NCBI GenBank assembly: GCA_963776935.1
Contig: CAVZOP010000002.1
Coordinates: 1,054,001 to 1,118,000, forward strand
Direction of reading: 5' to 3'
DNA from: JALOLG01 sp963776935
Lineage (GTDB): Bacteria; Actinomycetota; Acidimicrobiia; Acidimicrobiales; Ilumatobacteraceae
DNA: 64,000 bases
Both the position numbers and the translations under genes were made by a program. Below, in pieces: positions 53,829 to 61,590 of this stretch; position 1 is the stretch's first letter; each line of letters starts with the position of its first letter. The notes below the pieces were generated by a model. It was not told the origin of the DNA and did not search any database. It saw only the letters and a program-made list of their open reading frames with translations.

Positions 53829-55238
53829 TCAGTTCGGCAGGCCGGCCGCTGCCCGACCGAGGTCCTTGGCCCGCTGCATGTCGTAGTGCTTGCGGGCAAC
53901 GACGCGCTGGGCGAACAATCCGCCGCCCGACTGCAGGTTCGTCACGAGGTGCCAGCCGCCGAACGCGTCGGCGGTGAGGTCACGGATGGCGTGGAACAGC
54001 CGCATCCGCTCTTCGGCTGACACTCCGATCATGGTGCTCATGTACTTCTCGACATCGGCGCCGGTCTCGGGGTTCTCGAGGTCACCCAGCGTCGGCGACG
54101 TCAGGACGGAACCGCCGGCGATGTCGTGGAGATGGCGCACCATCAGATGGAACTGGGCGGCGCCCTGGTACTTGGCGGCGTTGGTGTACAGCTCGTCCGG
54201 GTAGTAGTAGCCCTCGGGGGTGGCGTGGGAGTTGACGAGCGCGGCCTCGAGGCCGGCTCGCAACAACGTGGCGTGGATGAGCATCTCGTCGATCTTGTCG
54301 CGGATGTGCGGCACCCGCGCCAGGCCGTTGGCCTCGGCGATGAGCTGGGCGAGCCCCACCAGTTGGTCCGCCTGGATCACCATCGCCGTCACGCCGCCGA
54401 GGCGCTCCCAGAGGCCCAACGCGTGGGCGAACACCGTCGCGTTCGACGTCTCGCCGTGGAGGAACACCCGCTCGTACGGGACGAAGACGTCGTCGAACAC
54501 GACGAAGCCGTCGGGCATGCTGAGACGGCTGCTGACGGGAAAATTGCGGACGTCCGGACCGCGGGGGTGGAACGTCGTGTTGATGATGCGCACACCGGGC
54601 GAGTTGACCGGGACGGCGCAGGCGATCGCGTACTCCTCCTCCCCCGGCTTCATCGCCTTGGTCGGCATGACCATCAGGTCGTGGACGAGCGAGGCGGCGC
54701 TGATGTGCAGCTTGGCGCCGCGGATCACGACGCCGTCGGGACGTCGTTCGACCACGCGGACGTAGGCGTCTGGGTCGTCCTGCTGCGACGGGGCCCGCGT
54801 GCGATCACCTTTGGCGTCGGTGATGCACTCGGCGATGCGGATGTCTCCCACCGTCGCATCCTCGACGTAGGCCTCGACCCGACGCTTGTACACCGGGTCG
54901 GCACCGCTCATGCGGGGGGCTGCCGTCAGCAGCGTCATCAACGACCCGTACGTGACCGCCAACGCCAGGTCCATCGTGTGGACGACGTTGGCCCGCTCGC
55001 GCAGCTCCTCGACCGACCGCGGTGCGACCACCAGCGGATTGGTCGCACCCGGGTTCGGCGAGTAGTGCTGGTCGTACCCGGCGGCGATCGCCCGAGCCGG
55101 CGTCGCGAACGCCGGTTCGGCGAGCAGATCGGGCACACGCCGCCCCTCGAAGTACGTCAACCGGCCGTCGTCGAGCGACGCCACGTAGTCAGATCCGGTC
55201 AGCAACGGATGGGTCCTCTCGACAAACTCGGCAAGCAC
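53829..55238 (-). CDS. HpaB/AbfD-superfamily flavoprotein (4-hydroxyphenylacetate 3-hydroxylase family)
   Basis: 469-residue acyl-CoA-dehydrogenase-fold flavoprotein. LLTGSDYVASLDDGRLTYFE is the family N-terminus; AECITDAKGDRTRAPSQQDD, YVRVVERRPDGVVIRGAKLH, and PDGFVVFDDVFVPYERVFLH are FAD-contact blocks; AANGLARVPHIRDKIDEML follows. The overall pattern is close to 4-hydroxybutyryl-CoA dehydratase, but the Cys pair that ligates its 4Fe-4S cluster is missing in VVHTMDLALAVTYGSL and only two Cys exist overall. It is therefore better called a flavin-dependent hydroxylase or dehydratase relative. The start is GTG at 55238; no reductase partner is adjacent. Confidence 0.78.
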   Translation of the reverse strand: MLAEFVERTHPLLTGSDYVASLDDGRLTYFEGRRVPDLLAEPAFATPARAIAAGYDQHYSPNPGATNPLVVAPRSVEELRERANVVHTMDLALAVTYGSLMTLLTAAPRMSGADPVYKRRVEAYVEDATVGDIRIAECITDAKGDRTRAPSQQDDPDAYVRVVERRPDGVVIRGAKLHISAASLVHDLMVMPTKAMKPGEEEYAIACAVPVNSPGVRIINTTFHPRGPDVRNFPVSSRLSMPDGFVVFDDVFVPYERVFLHGETSNATVFAHALGLWERLGGVTAMVIQADQLVGLAQLIAEANGLARVPHIRDKIDEMLIHATLLRAGLEAALVNSHATPEGYYYPDELYTNAAKYQGAAQFHLMVRHLHDIAGGSVLTSPTLGDLENPETGADVEKYMSTMIGVSAEERMRLFHAIRDLTADAFGGWHLVTNLQSGGGLFAQRVVARKHYDMQRAKDLGRAAAGLPN

Positions 55239-55414
55239 CGACGGTGGCTTCGACCAAGAACCAGCTGGATCGGCCGATGCTAGATGGCGTTGCGCCGACG
55301 GCCCCCACAGTCCCCCACCGTGCGCTCCCGCGGACCGACTGGTGATTCGCGCAGGCAGCCGCTAGTTATTGCACCTGGACGCTCGTGACGCGCGAGCGAG
55401 GAGAGGAGATCGAC

Positions 55415-55657
55415 ATGGATGACGTAGAGCTCGTCCGCCGGATCAACGAGCTGGCCGACGAGGAACACCGCCTCGAACGTTCGCACGCCGCCCAACCGCT
55501 CTCCGAGGAGGACCGCGACCGTCTGCGCGGCATCGAAGTCGCACTCGACCAGTGCTGGGATCTCCTGCGCCAACGTCGCGCCCGGCGGTCCACCGGCCTC
55601 GACCCGGACGAAGCATCCGTCCGCCCCGCCGACATCGTCGAGAACTACCAGCAGTGA
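55415..55657 (+). CDS. DUF2630 family protein
   Basis: 80 residues, highly charged and helical: VELVRRINELADEEHRLERS, LSEEDRDRLRGIEVALDQCW, DLLRQRRARRSTG, ending ASVRPADIVENYQQ. This matches the DUF2630 family common in actinobacteria, with no known function. GAGAGGAG is seven bases before ATG 55415, which fixes the start. It is a single gene 5' of a terminator that serves the convergent cold-shock gene. Confidence 0.85.
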   Translation: MDDVELVRRINELADEEHRLERSHAAQPLSEEDRDRLRGIEVALDQCWDLLRQRRARRSTGLDPDEASVRPADIVENYQQ

Positions 55658-55674
55658 TCGCCTGAAAAAGCGAA

Positions 55675-55701
55675 GAGCCGCCGGCACAGGGCCGACGGCT
55701 C
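55675..55701 (-). terminator. Rho-independent terminator of the cold-shock gene
   Basis: Stem GAGCCGTCGGC / GCCGGCGGCTC on the minus strand (one mismatch) with a 5-base loop, followed on that strand by TTCGCTTTTTC. It starts 21 bases after the cold-shock stop, and also lies just beyond the DUF2630 stop. Confidence 0.8.
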
Positions 55702-55721
55702 GATCGGTAACCGAGGGTGCG

Positions 55722-55922
55722 TCAGATCACCCGAACGTTTTGCGCTTCCTCACCCTTTCGGCCGGGGGCGACGTCGAACTCGACGCGCTGGCCTTCGTCG
55801 AGCGACTTGTAGCCCTCGCCTTGGATGTTGGAGAAGTGGACGAAAACATCGTCGCCCTGTTCACGCGAAATGAAGCCGAAGCCCTTCTCGACGTTGAAGA
55901 ACTTCACGGTACCTGTAGTCAA
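55722..55922 (-). CDS. cspA: Cold-shock-domain protein
   Basis: 66-residue single OB-fold RNA chaperone. RNP1 is KGFGFISREQ and RNP2 is DVFVHFSNIQ; GTVKFFNVEKGFGFI is the usual start. The reading frame opens with TTG at 55922 (MTTGTVKFF) after a GAGAG sequence; an in-frame GTG at 55907 would cut into the first strand. TTG initiation is unusual for a highly expressed csp. The upstream 100 bases on this strand are AT-richer than the surroundings and form its promoter and leader. Confidence 0.93.
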   Translation of the reverse strand: MTTGTVKFFNVEKGFGFISREQGDDVFVHFSNIQGEGYKSLDEGQRVEFDVAPGRKGEEAQNVRVI

Positions 55923-56020
55923 AGCATGCTCTCTTCAGTTTTCGAACCGGTCCGTATGACCTGCTCGCACCTACAGCCTACGGGTTCCTGAGCGGACCCG
56001 GTCACGTTTGACGAGACATT

Positions 56021-56040
56021 CGGTAAGTGGTAGCTTACCG
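56021..56040. promoter_or_regulatory. Inverted repeat upstream of arsR, probable operator
   Basis: CGGTAAG-TGGTAG-CTTACCG: perfect 7-bp arms with a 6-base spacer. It sits just upstream of the ArsR/SRPBCC pair and fits the imperfect palindromes that ArsR-family repressors bind to control their own operon. Confidence 0.65.
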
Positions 56041-56067
56041 ATCATGGCGACACGGACGCTCGGGACA

Positions 56068-56133
56068 CGGTCGGGCCACGGTCGGGCCCACGGTCGGGCC
56101 CACGGTCGGGCCCAGGGTCGGGCCCACGGTCGG
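56068..56133. repeat. 12-bp tandem repeat at the 5' end of the arsR frame
   Basis: Five copies of CGGTCGGGCCCA-like units, the first one base shorter (11 bases), the fifth starting G. It encodes GPTV repeats in the arsR frame if translation starts at 56027, or serves as leader if it starts at 56138. Confidence 0.85.
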
Positions 56134-56137
56134 CGCG

Positions 56138-56494
56138 ATGGCCGGGGCGCTCGGTGACCCCACTCGGCGAGCGATCTTCGAGCGATTGACCGACGGACCG
56201 CGGGCGGTGGGCCAGCTCGCGCACGAGTTCCCGGTGAGCCGGCCGGCGGTGTCGCAGCACCTCAAGGTGCTCAAGGACGCCGGCCTCGTCGTCGACCAGC
56301 AGATCGGCCGGCAACGGCTCTACCACGTCGATCCGGCCGGCGTTGGCGCGATGCGCGCCTACTTCGACCGGTTCTGGACCAAAGCCCTGGCCAACTTCGC
56401 GGCCCGGGCAGAGGCGGCCGGGTTGGACCCCGGCGATGACCCACGAAAGGACAACGCAGATGACCAGAGAAATGCGCCAGCAGGAGACGGCTGA
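56138..56494 (+). CDS. ArsR-family transcriptional repressor
   Basis: 118 residues with a winged helix: ALGDPTRRAIFERLTDGPRA, VGQLAHEFPVSRPAVSQHLK, VLKDAGLVVDQQIGRQRLYH. The metal-binding Cys of classical ArsR are absent; this is the branch paired with SRPBCC proteins, where the signal is usually unknown. Conserved sequence begins at ATG 56138. The frame is open back to GTG 56027, through a 12-bp repeat encoding GPTV; an ATG at 56044 is out of frame. The 3' end overlaps the SRPBCC gene by 35 bases. Confidence 0.85.
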   Translation: MAGALGDPTRRAIFERLTDGPRAVGQLAHEFPVSRPAVSQHLKVLKDAGLVVDQQIGRQRLYHVDPAGVGAMRAYFDRFWTKALANFAARAEAAGLDPGDDPRKDNADDQRNAPAGDG

Positions 56495-56954
56495 CGACCT
56501 GTCGGTCCGCAAGACCATCACGGTGAACGCGCCGCAAGCCACCGCGTTCCGCGTGTTCGGCGAAGACATCGCCGGCTGGTGGCCACTGGACGCGTACACG
56601 ATCGGCGGGCAACCGGCGGTGACCGCGGTCCTCGAACCGCGCCAGGGCGGTCGCTGGTACGAACAGTCCGCCGACGGCACGCAATGCGACTGGGGACGAG
56701 TCGTGACATGGGAGCCACCGGAACGACTCGTCGTCACCTGGGAGATCTCTGCCGACTGGGCGCCGGACTCGACCATCACGAGCGAGATCGACGTGCGCTT
56801 CATCGCCGAAGGTCCGACCACGACGCGGGTCGAGCTCGAGCATCGCAACCTCGCAACGTTCGGCGACCGCGCCGAGACGATGCGAGCGATCTTCGACTCC
56901 GACGACGGGTGGACCGGACTCCTCGCCCGCTACGCCGCGCGCGCCCACCTCTGA
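56460..56954 (+). CDS. SRPBCC-family protein (AHSA1-like)
   Basis: 164 residues of the START/Bet v1-like fold with a hydrophobic cavity: VRKTITVNAPQATAFRVFGE, GWWPLDAYTIGG, LEPRQGGRWYEQSADGTQCD, WGRVVTWEPPERLVVTWEIS, and a C-terminal helix from AETMRAIFDSDDGW. CGAAAGGACAACGCAG gives a ribosome-binding site before ATG 56460, inside the 3' end of arsR, so the two are co-translated. In such pairs the ArsR controls the SRPBCC gene. The ligand is unknown. Confidence 0.87.
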   Translation: MTREMRQQETADDLSVRKTITVNAPQATAFRVFGEDIAGWWPLDAYTIGGQPAVTAVLEPRQGGRWYEQSADGTQCDWGRVVTWEPPERLVVTWEISADWAPDSTITSEIDVRFIAEGPTTTRVELEHRNLATFGDRAETMRAIFDSDDGWTGLLARYAARAHL

Positions 56955-57017
56955 CCCCCAGGACCTCGTCGGCCGGGAACGTCGGTCCGCCCGCCCGCGA
57001 TCGTGTCTCGCCCGATC

Positions 57018-57150
57018 GGGCGGTCGGCAGATTGTCGGTTGTCGGTTCGGCGGACTTCAGCCGGTCGGTCAGCAGGTTGTCGGTTGTCGGTTCGGCGGAC
57101 TTCAGCCGGTCGATCAGCAGGTTGTCGGTTGTCGGTTGTCGGTTGTCGAT
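57018..57150. repeat. 45-bp tandem repeat, about 2.7 copies
   Basis: TTGTCGGTTGTCGG units begin at 57032, 57077 and 57122, each followed by TTCGGCGGACTTCAGCCGGT in the first two; the last ends in a run of TTGTCGG heptamers. It fills the gap between the SRPBCC stop and the convergent 13E12 gene. Confidence 0.85.
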
Positions 57151-57157
57151 CCGGTGG

Positions 57158-58423
57158 TCAGTTGATTTCGGTGCCGTCGGGTCGGTAGGTGTGCCAGAAA
57201 CCCTGGTCGTCGCGATGGACCCGGTAGCCGGTGTTCTTCAACCGGTTGTGTCGGCCACACACGGGTGCCCCGTTGGGGCCGTTGGTGTGTCCGAGTCGGC
57301 CCCATTCGGTGAGGTGGTCGGCTTGGCAGCGTCGGATCGGTGCCGCACACCCAGCCACCACACAACGACTCGACTGCAACAAGACGGCTTGGCGGGCGTT
57401 GCCGGTGAACAGCCGTCGCCGCCGTCCCATGTTGATCACCACCCCCGCCGAGTCGACCACCACCCGACGCACCTGGCCCCACACCATCGCCACCACCACA
57501 TCGCTCGGTGGGATCGGGATCCCTGACACCGTCTCGCACCGCCGCTGGCGCGGATCGGCCGGTGCCAACCCGTCACCAGTTCCGGCGAGGTAGCGCTCCA
57601 GGGTGGGGACGTCGATCATCAAGTTGACCAGCGGCACCGCGGCGGTGGCGTCCGGTGCGGTGGCGGCGGCACGTTCGAAGATCGCGTACATAGCGTCGAA
57701 GCGGCGTTGCGCATCCGAACGTGGCATCAACGAGTAACACGCCGCGTCACCAAACCGGGCGAGCGTGGCGTCCCAGTCGGCGCTGAACTCGGCGTCGCAG
57801 AACCGTTCCAAGATCTCCGTCATCACCGCACCCTGCGCCAACCCGCCGCGGGCATGGAGATGGATCTCTTCGCCGACCTCGGCGATCCCCGCCTTGCGTC
57901 CCTCATGGGCCGCTTCGGCGGTCTTGTGGGCGCCGTCCAAGTCGGCCAGCATCTCCCACCGCCTGACGGTGATGCGGAACTCGTGATGCGACAACTTGGT
58001 CGCATTGTCGACCATCACCCCAGCGACATCGACCAACTGTGATCCGCAGCGCGGGTTGGCGAACGCCCGCCCCAACTCATGGGTCTGGGCGACACCGATC
58101 TCGCCGTCGCACACCGCATCGCGGAACCGGGCATCGCTGCGGATCAGTGCTGCGGCGCGGATCCGGTCACGACACTCGGTGTCGGACCAGCGGCCCAACG
58201 CCCGGCACCAACCGTTGACGTTGTTGTGGCCGTCACCGCGATGCACACCACGTTGGTCGACCTCGCCGATCACCGCCGCCAACGCACCCTCGGCACGTCG
58301 TCGTACCTGTTCGAGGCGTTTGAACAACTCGGCCAACTCGCGCCCGTCGAGCCCCTTCAAGGACTCGACATCAAAGTCCCCAGGATCGAGCAAACCCTCG
58401 ATCCCGAGCATCGTCTCGGTCAT
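57158..58423 (-). CDS. DUF222 / HNH endonuclease domain protein (13E12 repeat family)
   Basis: 421 residues. The N-terminal DUF222 region (ELAELFKRLEQVRRRAEGAL, NVNGWCRALGRWSDTECRDR, EIGVAQTHELGRAF) is followed by a C-terminal HNH nuclease: CVVAGCAAPIRRCQADHLTE, WGRLGHTNGPNGAPVCGRHN, RLKNTGYRVHRDD. All zinc Cys and the DH/HN residues are present. This multi-copy actinobacterial family is suspected to be mobile or selfish, but no transposase or terminal repeat is seen here except the 45-bp array at its 3' side. ATG start MTETMLGIEGLLDPG. Confidence 0.92.
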   Translation of the reverse strand: MTETMLGIEGLLDPGDFDVESLKGLDGRELAELFKRLEQVRRRAEGALAAVIGEVDQRGVHRGDGHNNVNGWCRALGRWSDTECRDRIRAAALIRSDARFRDAVCDGEIGVAQTHELGRAFANPRCGSQLVDVAGVMVDNATKLSHHEFRITVRRWEMLADLDGAHKTAEAAHEGRKAGIAEVGEEIHLHARGGLAQGAVMTEILERFCDAEFSADWDATLARFGDAACYSLMPRSDAQRRFDAMYAIFERAAATAPDATAAVPLVNLMIDVPTLERYLAGTGDGLAPADPRQRRCETVSGIPIPPSDVVVAMVWGQVRRVVVDSAGVVINMGRRRRLFTGNARQAVLLQSSRCVVAGCAAPIRRCQADHLTEWGRLGHTNGPNGAPVCGRHNRLKNTGYRVHRDDQGFWHTYRPDGTEIN

Positions 58424-58532
58424 CTGAAACCTCCGATCACATCAACCAACGATCGGGGGAAGCCGGATACGAACCACCCTAAACAGGGGGTGTAACAGGG
58501 CTCCTGACCAGGGCATTCGCGGCTCGATCCGA

Positions 58533-58544
58533 ACGTGTTCACGT
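58533..58544. promoter_or_regulatory. Palindrome ACGTG-TT-CACGT in the divergent region
   Basis: Perfect 5-bp arms around TT, in the 278-base gap between the divergent 13E12 gene and the LigM-like gene. It could be a regulator site for either. Nothing else in 58424-58701 stands out. Confidence 0.3.
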
Positions 58545-58701
58545 CCGCGGAACGCTTCTTCTCGCGCGAACACGCGCCCCGTGTACGTTCCGAGGAAGGG
58601 GTTGTCGGTCGGATCCGGGCGCATATGGGCACCGTGGTCAGGCGGCGACCTCCGATCGCTGGCGCACGCGCCGGCCAGACGCCGACACCGGAGGAGACGA
58701 C

Positions 58702-60090
58702 GTGACCACCGAGACCGAGACCCGAACGCTCCAGGATCTCCTGGACTCCGTGCCCAACTTCGTCGACTACCTGTACAGCAACCGCAAGGGATCGGTCCTC
58801 AAGGACGCCGTGCTGCGTCAGCCGTCCGAGTTCGTCGCTCCGGAGTTCACGACGTGGCGTGACGAGCAACGGGCGTGGCGCGACGGGATCGCGTTCTACG
58901 ACCAGTCGTTCCACATGACGACGACCTACCTGCGCGGCCCGGACGCGCAGCGGCTCCTGTCGAGCCTGGCCGTGAACAGCTTCGAGACCTTCGGTATCGG
59001 TCGCTCCCGACACTTCGTCTGCTGCAGCCCCGACGGGTACGTCGTGGGCGACGGGATCCTCTACAGCCTCGCCCCCGAGGAGATGGTGCTGGTCGGTCGG
59101 GCGGCCGGTCACAACTGGGTGCGTTTCTGCGCCGAGACCGGTGGTTGGGATGTGTCCGTCGAGGCCGACGAGATCTTCTCCCACAACCCGGCCGGCCGGC
59201 GCACCGTGTACCGGTATCAGATCGAAGGGGCGCACGCGTTGGAGCTCGCCGATCGGCTCACCGGTGCTCCGCTGCCCGAGGCGCCGTGGACGCACATCTT
59301 CCCGGTCACCATCGCCGGCCACCACGTCTGGGCTCAGCGCCACACGATGGCAGGCAACCCAGGGTGCGAGTTCTTCGGGCCATGGGACGAGGGTCCGGCG
59401 GTCAAGGAGGCGATCTTGGAGGCCGGATCCGCCTTCGATCTGCGCCGGGTCGGGTCGCTCGCATACTTCACGAACGCGCTGGAGCTGGGATGGATCCCAC
59501 GCCCGATGCCGGCCATCTTCACCGGCGAAGAGCTCCGCCCGTTCCGTGAGTGGTTGCCGTCGACCAGCAGCGAGGCAACCTGGGGCCTCGGCGGCAGCCT
59601 CTACCTCCCCGACATCGAGGATTACTACTTCACGCCGTGGGAGCTCGGGTACGGCAACGTGATCAAGTACGACCACGATTTCGTCGGGCGAGAAGCACTG
59701 GAACGGATGGCGGGCGACGACCATCGGCGGAAGGTGACGCTCGTGTGGGATCCCGCGGACGTTGGTCGAGTCGTCGAGTCGTACATGCGGCCCGAGGAGA
59801 CCCCGCCGCTCTACATCGAGTTCCCGCGAGCGACGTACGCGACATGGCAGTACGACGCCGTCCACGACGATCAGGGACGAGTTGTCGGGGCCTCGACCTA
59901 CACCGGCTTCAGCTGGAACGAGCGGGCGATGCTCTCACTGGCAGTCGTCGCGCCCGACCACGCCGAGCCAGGGACACGCGTCTCGGTCCTCTGGGGCGAA
60001 CCGGACGGTGGCGCCAAGAGTCCCTGGTTGGAACCGCACCGCCAGGTGGAGATCGGCGCCACGGTCGCGCCGGCTCCGATCGGGAAGTAA
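58702..60090 (+). CDS. Aminomethyltransferase-family O-demethylase (LigM/DesA-like)
   Basis: 462 residues of the GcvT fold. FVAPEFTTWRDEQRAWRDGI and HMTTTYLRGPDAQRLLSSLA are typical of tetrahydrofolate-dependent vanillate, syringate or 3-O-methylgallate demethylases. The central IFPVTIAGHHVWAQRHTMAG, ALELGWIPRPMPAIFTGEEL, and EDYYFTPWELGYGNVIKYDH are also of this type, and GASTYTGFSWNERAMLSLAV forms the C-terminal barrel. GGAGGAG is five bases before GTG 58702. No ring-cleavage genes are nearby, so the substrate is uncertain; it may act on another methoxy-aromatic or on dimethylglycine-like compounds. Confidence 0.8.
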   Translation: MTTETETRTLQDLLDSVPNFVDYLYSNRKGSVLKDAVLRQPSEFVAPEFTTWRDEQRAWRDGIAFYDQSFHMTTTYLRGPDAQRLLSSLAVNSFETFGIGRSRHFVCCSPDGYVVGDGILYSLAPEEMVLVGRAAGHNWVRFCAETGGWDVSVEADEIFSHNPAGRRTVYRYQIEGAHALELADRLTGAPLPEAPWTHIFPVTIAGHHVWAQRHTMAGNPGCEFFGPWDEGPAVKEAILEAGSAFDLRRVGSLAYFTNALELGWIPRPMPAIFTGEELRPFREWLPSTSSEATWGLGGSLYLPDIEDYYFTPWELGYGNVIKYDHDFVGREALERMAGDDHRRKVTLVWDPADVGRVVESYMRPEETPPLYIEFPRATYATWQYDAVHDDQGRVVGASTYTGFSWNERAMLSLAVVAPDHAEPGTRVSVLWGEPDGGAKSPWLEPHRQVEIGATVAPAPIGK

Positions 60091-60103
60091 CAGCGACCAC
60101 AGC

Positions 60104-60142
60104 GTTGACCACGCGTTGACCACGCGTTGACCACGCGTGGTC
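60104..60142. repeat. 11-bp direct repeat x3 ending in a 14-bp palindrome
   Basis: GTTGACCACGC starts at 60104, 60115 and 60126, then GTGGTC completes the perfect palindrome GACCACGCGTGGTC at 60129-60142. It lies after the LigM-like stop and before the next gene, and may be a cluster of regulator sites or a transcript-end structure. Confidence 0.75.
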
Positions 60143-60195
60143 CCGGGTGATCTGGCGTGTGGAAAATCGGCAGGTACACGGGCAAGGATGAGGCG

Positions 60196-60998
60196 ATGCC
60201 GCCCACCCCCCTCGACGCCCTGCGCGCCTCAGCCGACCGCCTCGTGGCGCTGGTCGATCCGCTCACGCCCGACCAGCTGCGGCTCAGTGCGTATCCCACC
60301 GAGTGGACGATCGCCGCCGTGCTGTCACACCTCGGCTCGGGGGCGGTCATCATGCGGCTCCGCCTCGACGCCGCGCTGACGGGTGGCGAGGCGGGTATCG
60401 ACGTCATGCAGCCGGTCTGGGACGAATGGAACGCCAAGAACGCTGACGACCAGGCCGCCGATGCGCTGCGCGCCGATCGTGCGCTCCTCGACCGGCTCGG
60501 CCCGGTGACCAGCGAGGAACGAGCCGCGTTCCGCTTCTCGTTGGGACCGTTCGACCTCGACTTCGACCGCTTCGTCGGGTTTCGGCTGAACGAGCACGCG
60601 CTGCACTCGTGGGACATCACCACCACGCTCGACCCGGGGGCGACGATCCCCGACGACGCGGCCGAAGTGATCGTCGACTCGCTCGGCATGATCGCCAGCT
60701 TCGCCGGGAAGCCCACCGGCGCGGATCGAACGATCGTGGTCCGCACCACCACACCGACACGTCACTTGGCGATCACGTTGCGCCCCGACGGTGTGACCTT
60801 CGGTCCGCCAGATCCGGCCGACACCGCCAACGCCGACACCCGCGACACCCCGACACCCGCGACACCCGCGACCTCGAGCTGCCAGCCGAGGCACTCATCC
60901 GCCTCGTCTACGGCCGGCTCGATCCCGTCCACTCCCCGACCGTCGGCGGCTCGCCGACTGATCTCGAGGAGCTCCGGCGAGCGTTCCCCGGCATCTGA
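60196..60998 (+). CDS. MDMPI/TIGR03083-family protein, one frame break
   Basis: About 267 residues of the DinB-like metal-binding family. LDALRASADRLVALVDPLTP, EWTIAAVLSHLGSGAVIM (metal-ligand His), FVGFRLNEHALHSWDITTTL (second ligand pair) and a C-terminal domain. The frame changes near 60850, within a short GACACCCGC array; adding one g restores TRDTRDTRDLELPAEALIRL, then VYGRLDPVHSPTVGG and LEELRRAFPGI to the stop, the normal C-terminus of the family. ATG 60196 follows AAGGATGAGGCG. This is one of only two breaks that need an added base, and it lies in a microrepeat, so a real slippage mutation is possible. Confidence 0.78.
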
Positions 60999-61010
60999 AC
61001 ACCTCGAGAG

Positions 61011-61526
61011 ATGCAGTCGCCGCCCGGGACCATCGTCACGGAACGGTTGCGCCTCGTGCCGTTGGTCGTCGAGGACGCCGACGAGATGGTGACGGTCCTC
61101 GGTGACGAGCGGATGTACGAGTTCACCGGTGGCTGCCCGCCATCGCTCGACGAGCTGCGTGGTCGGTATCGACGGCTGGTCGTGGGACACTCGGCCGACG
61201 GTTCGCAGCTGTGGTTGAACTGGGTCGTGCGTCTGTCCGCCGAGGACCTCGCGGTGGGGGCGATGCAAGCGACGTTGGCCCCCGATCGCTCGTCCGCCGA
61301 TGTCGCGTGGGAGATCGGCGTGCCGTGGCAGGGTCGAGGGTTCGCGTCGGAAGCCGCGTCGGCAGTCGTCCAGTGGCTGCTCGGTGACGGTGTGGGCACG
61401 ATCACCGCCCACATCCATCCCGAGCATCACGCCTCGGGTCGAGTGGCGGCGAGCGTTGGGCTGAGACCGACGTCCGAGATGGTCGACGGCGAAACGACGT
61501 GGCGCCGAACGAGTGGTGGCGAATGA
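61011..61526 (+). CDS. GNAT-family N-acetyltransferase
   Basis: 171 residues of the RimJ-like branch. IVTERLRLVPLVVEDADEMV is the usual start, WEIGVPWQGRGFASEAASAV is the acetyl-CoA-binding motif A (Q-x-x-G-x-G/A variant QGRGFA), and ITAHIHPEHHASGRVAASVG leads into motif B. Substrate unknown. ATG at 61011 is 13 bases after the previous stop. Confidence 0.87.
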   Translation: MQSPPGTIVTERLRLVPLVVEDADEMVTVLGDERMYEFTGGCPPSLDELRGRYRRLVVGHSADGSQLWLNWVVRLSAEDLAVGAMQATLAPDRSSADVAWEIGVPWQGRGFASEAASAVVQWLLGDGVGTITAHIHPEHHASGRVAASVGLRPTSEMVDGETTWRRTSGGE

Positions 61527-61590
61527 ACGATCTGGTGACATCGGTCTACCGTGGGGCGGGCACAGCGCCCAGCGTCAGTCAGGGGACACA

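Noticed and set aside
53829..55238. 4-hydroxybutyryl-CoA dehydratase (abfD)
   Set aside because: The cysteine ligands for the 4Fe-4S cluster are missing.
56044..56137. ATG at 56044 as the arsR start
   Set aside because: It is in a different frame from the conserved winged helix, and correcting the short first repeat unit does not bring it into frame.
57018..57150. Possible CRISPR or attachment site
   Set aside because: Direct tandem copies without spacers; no integrase or tRNA nearby.
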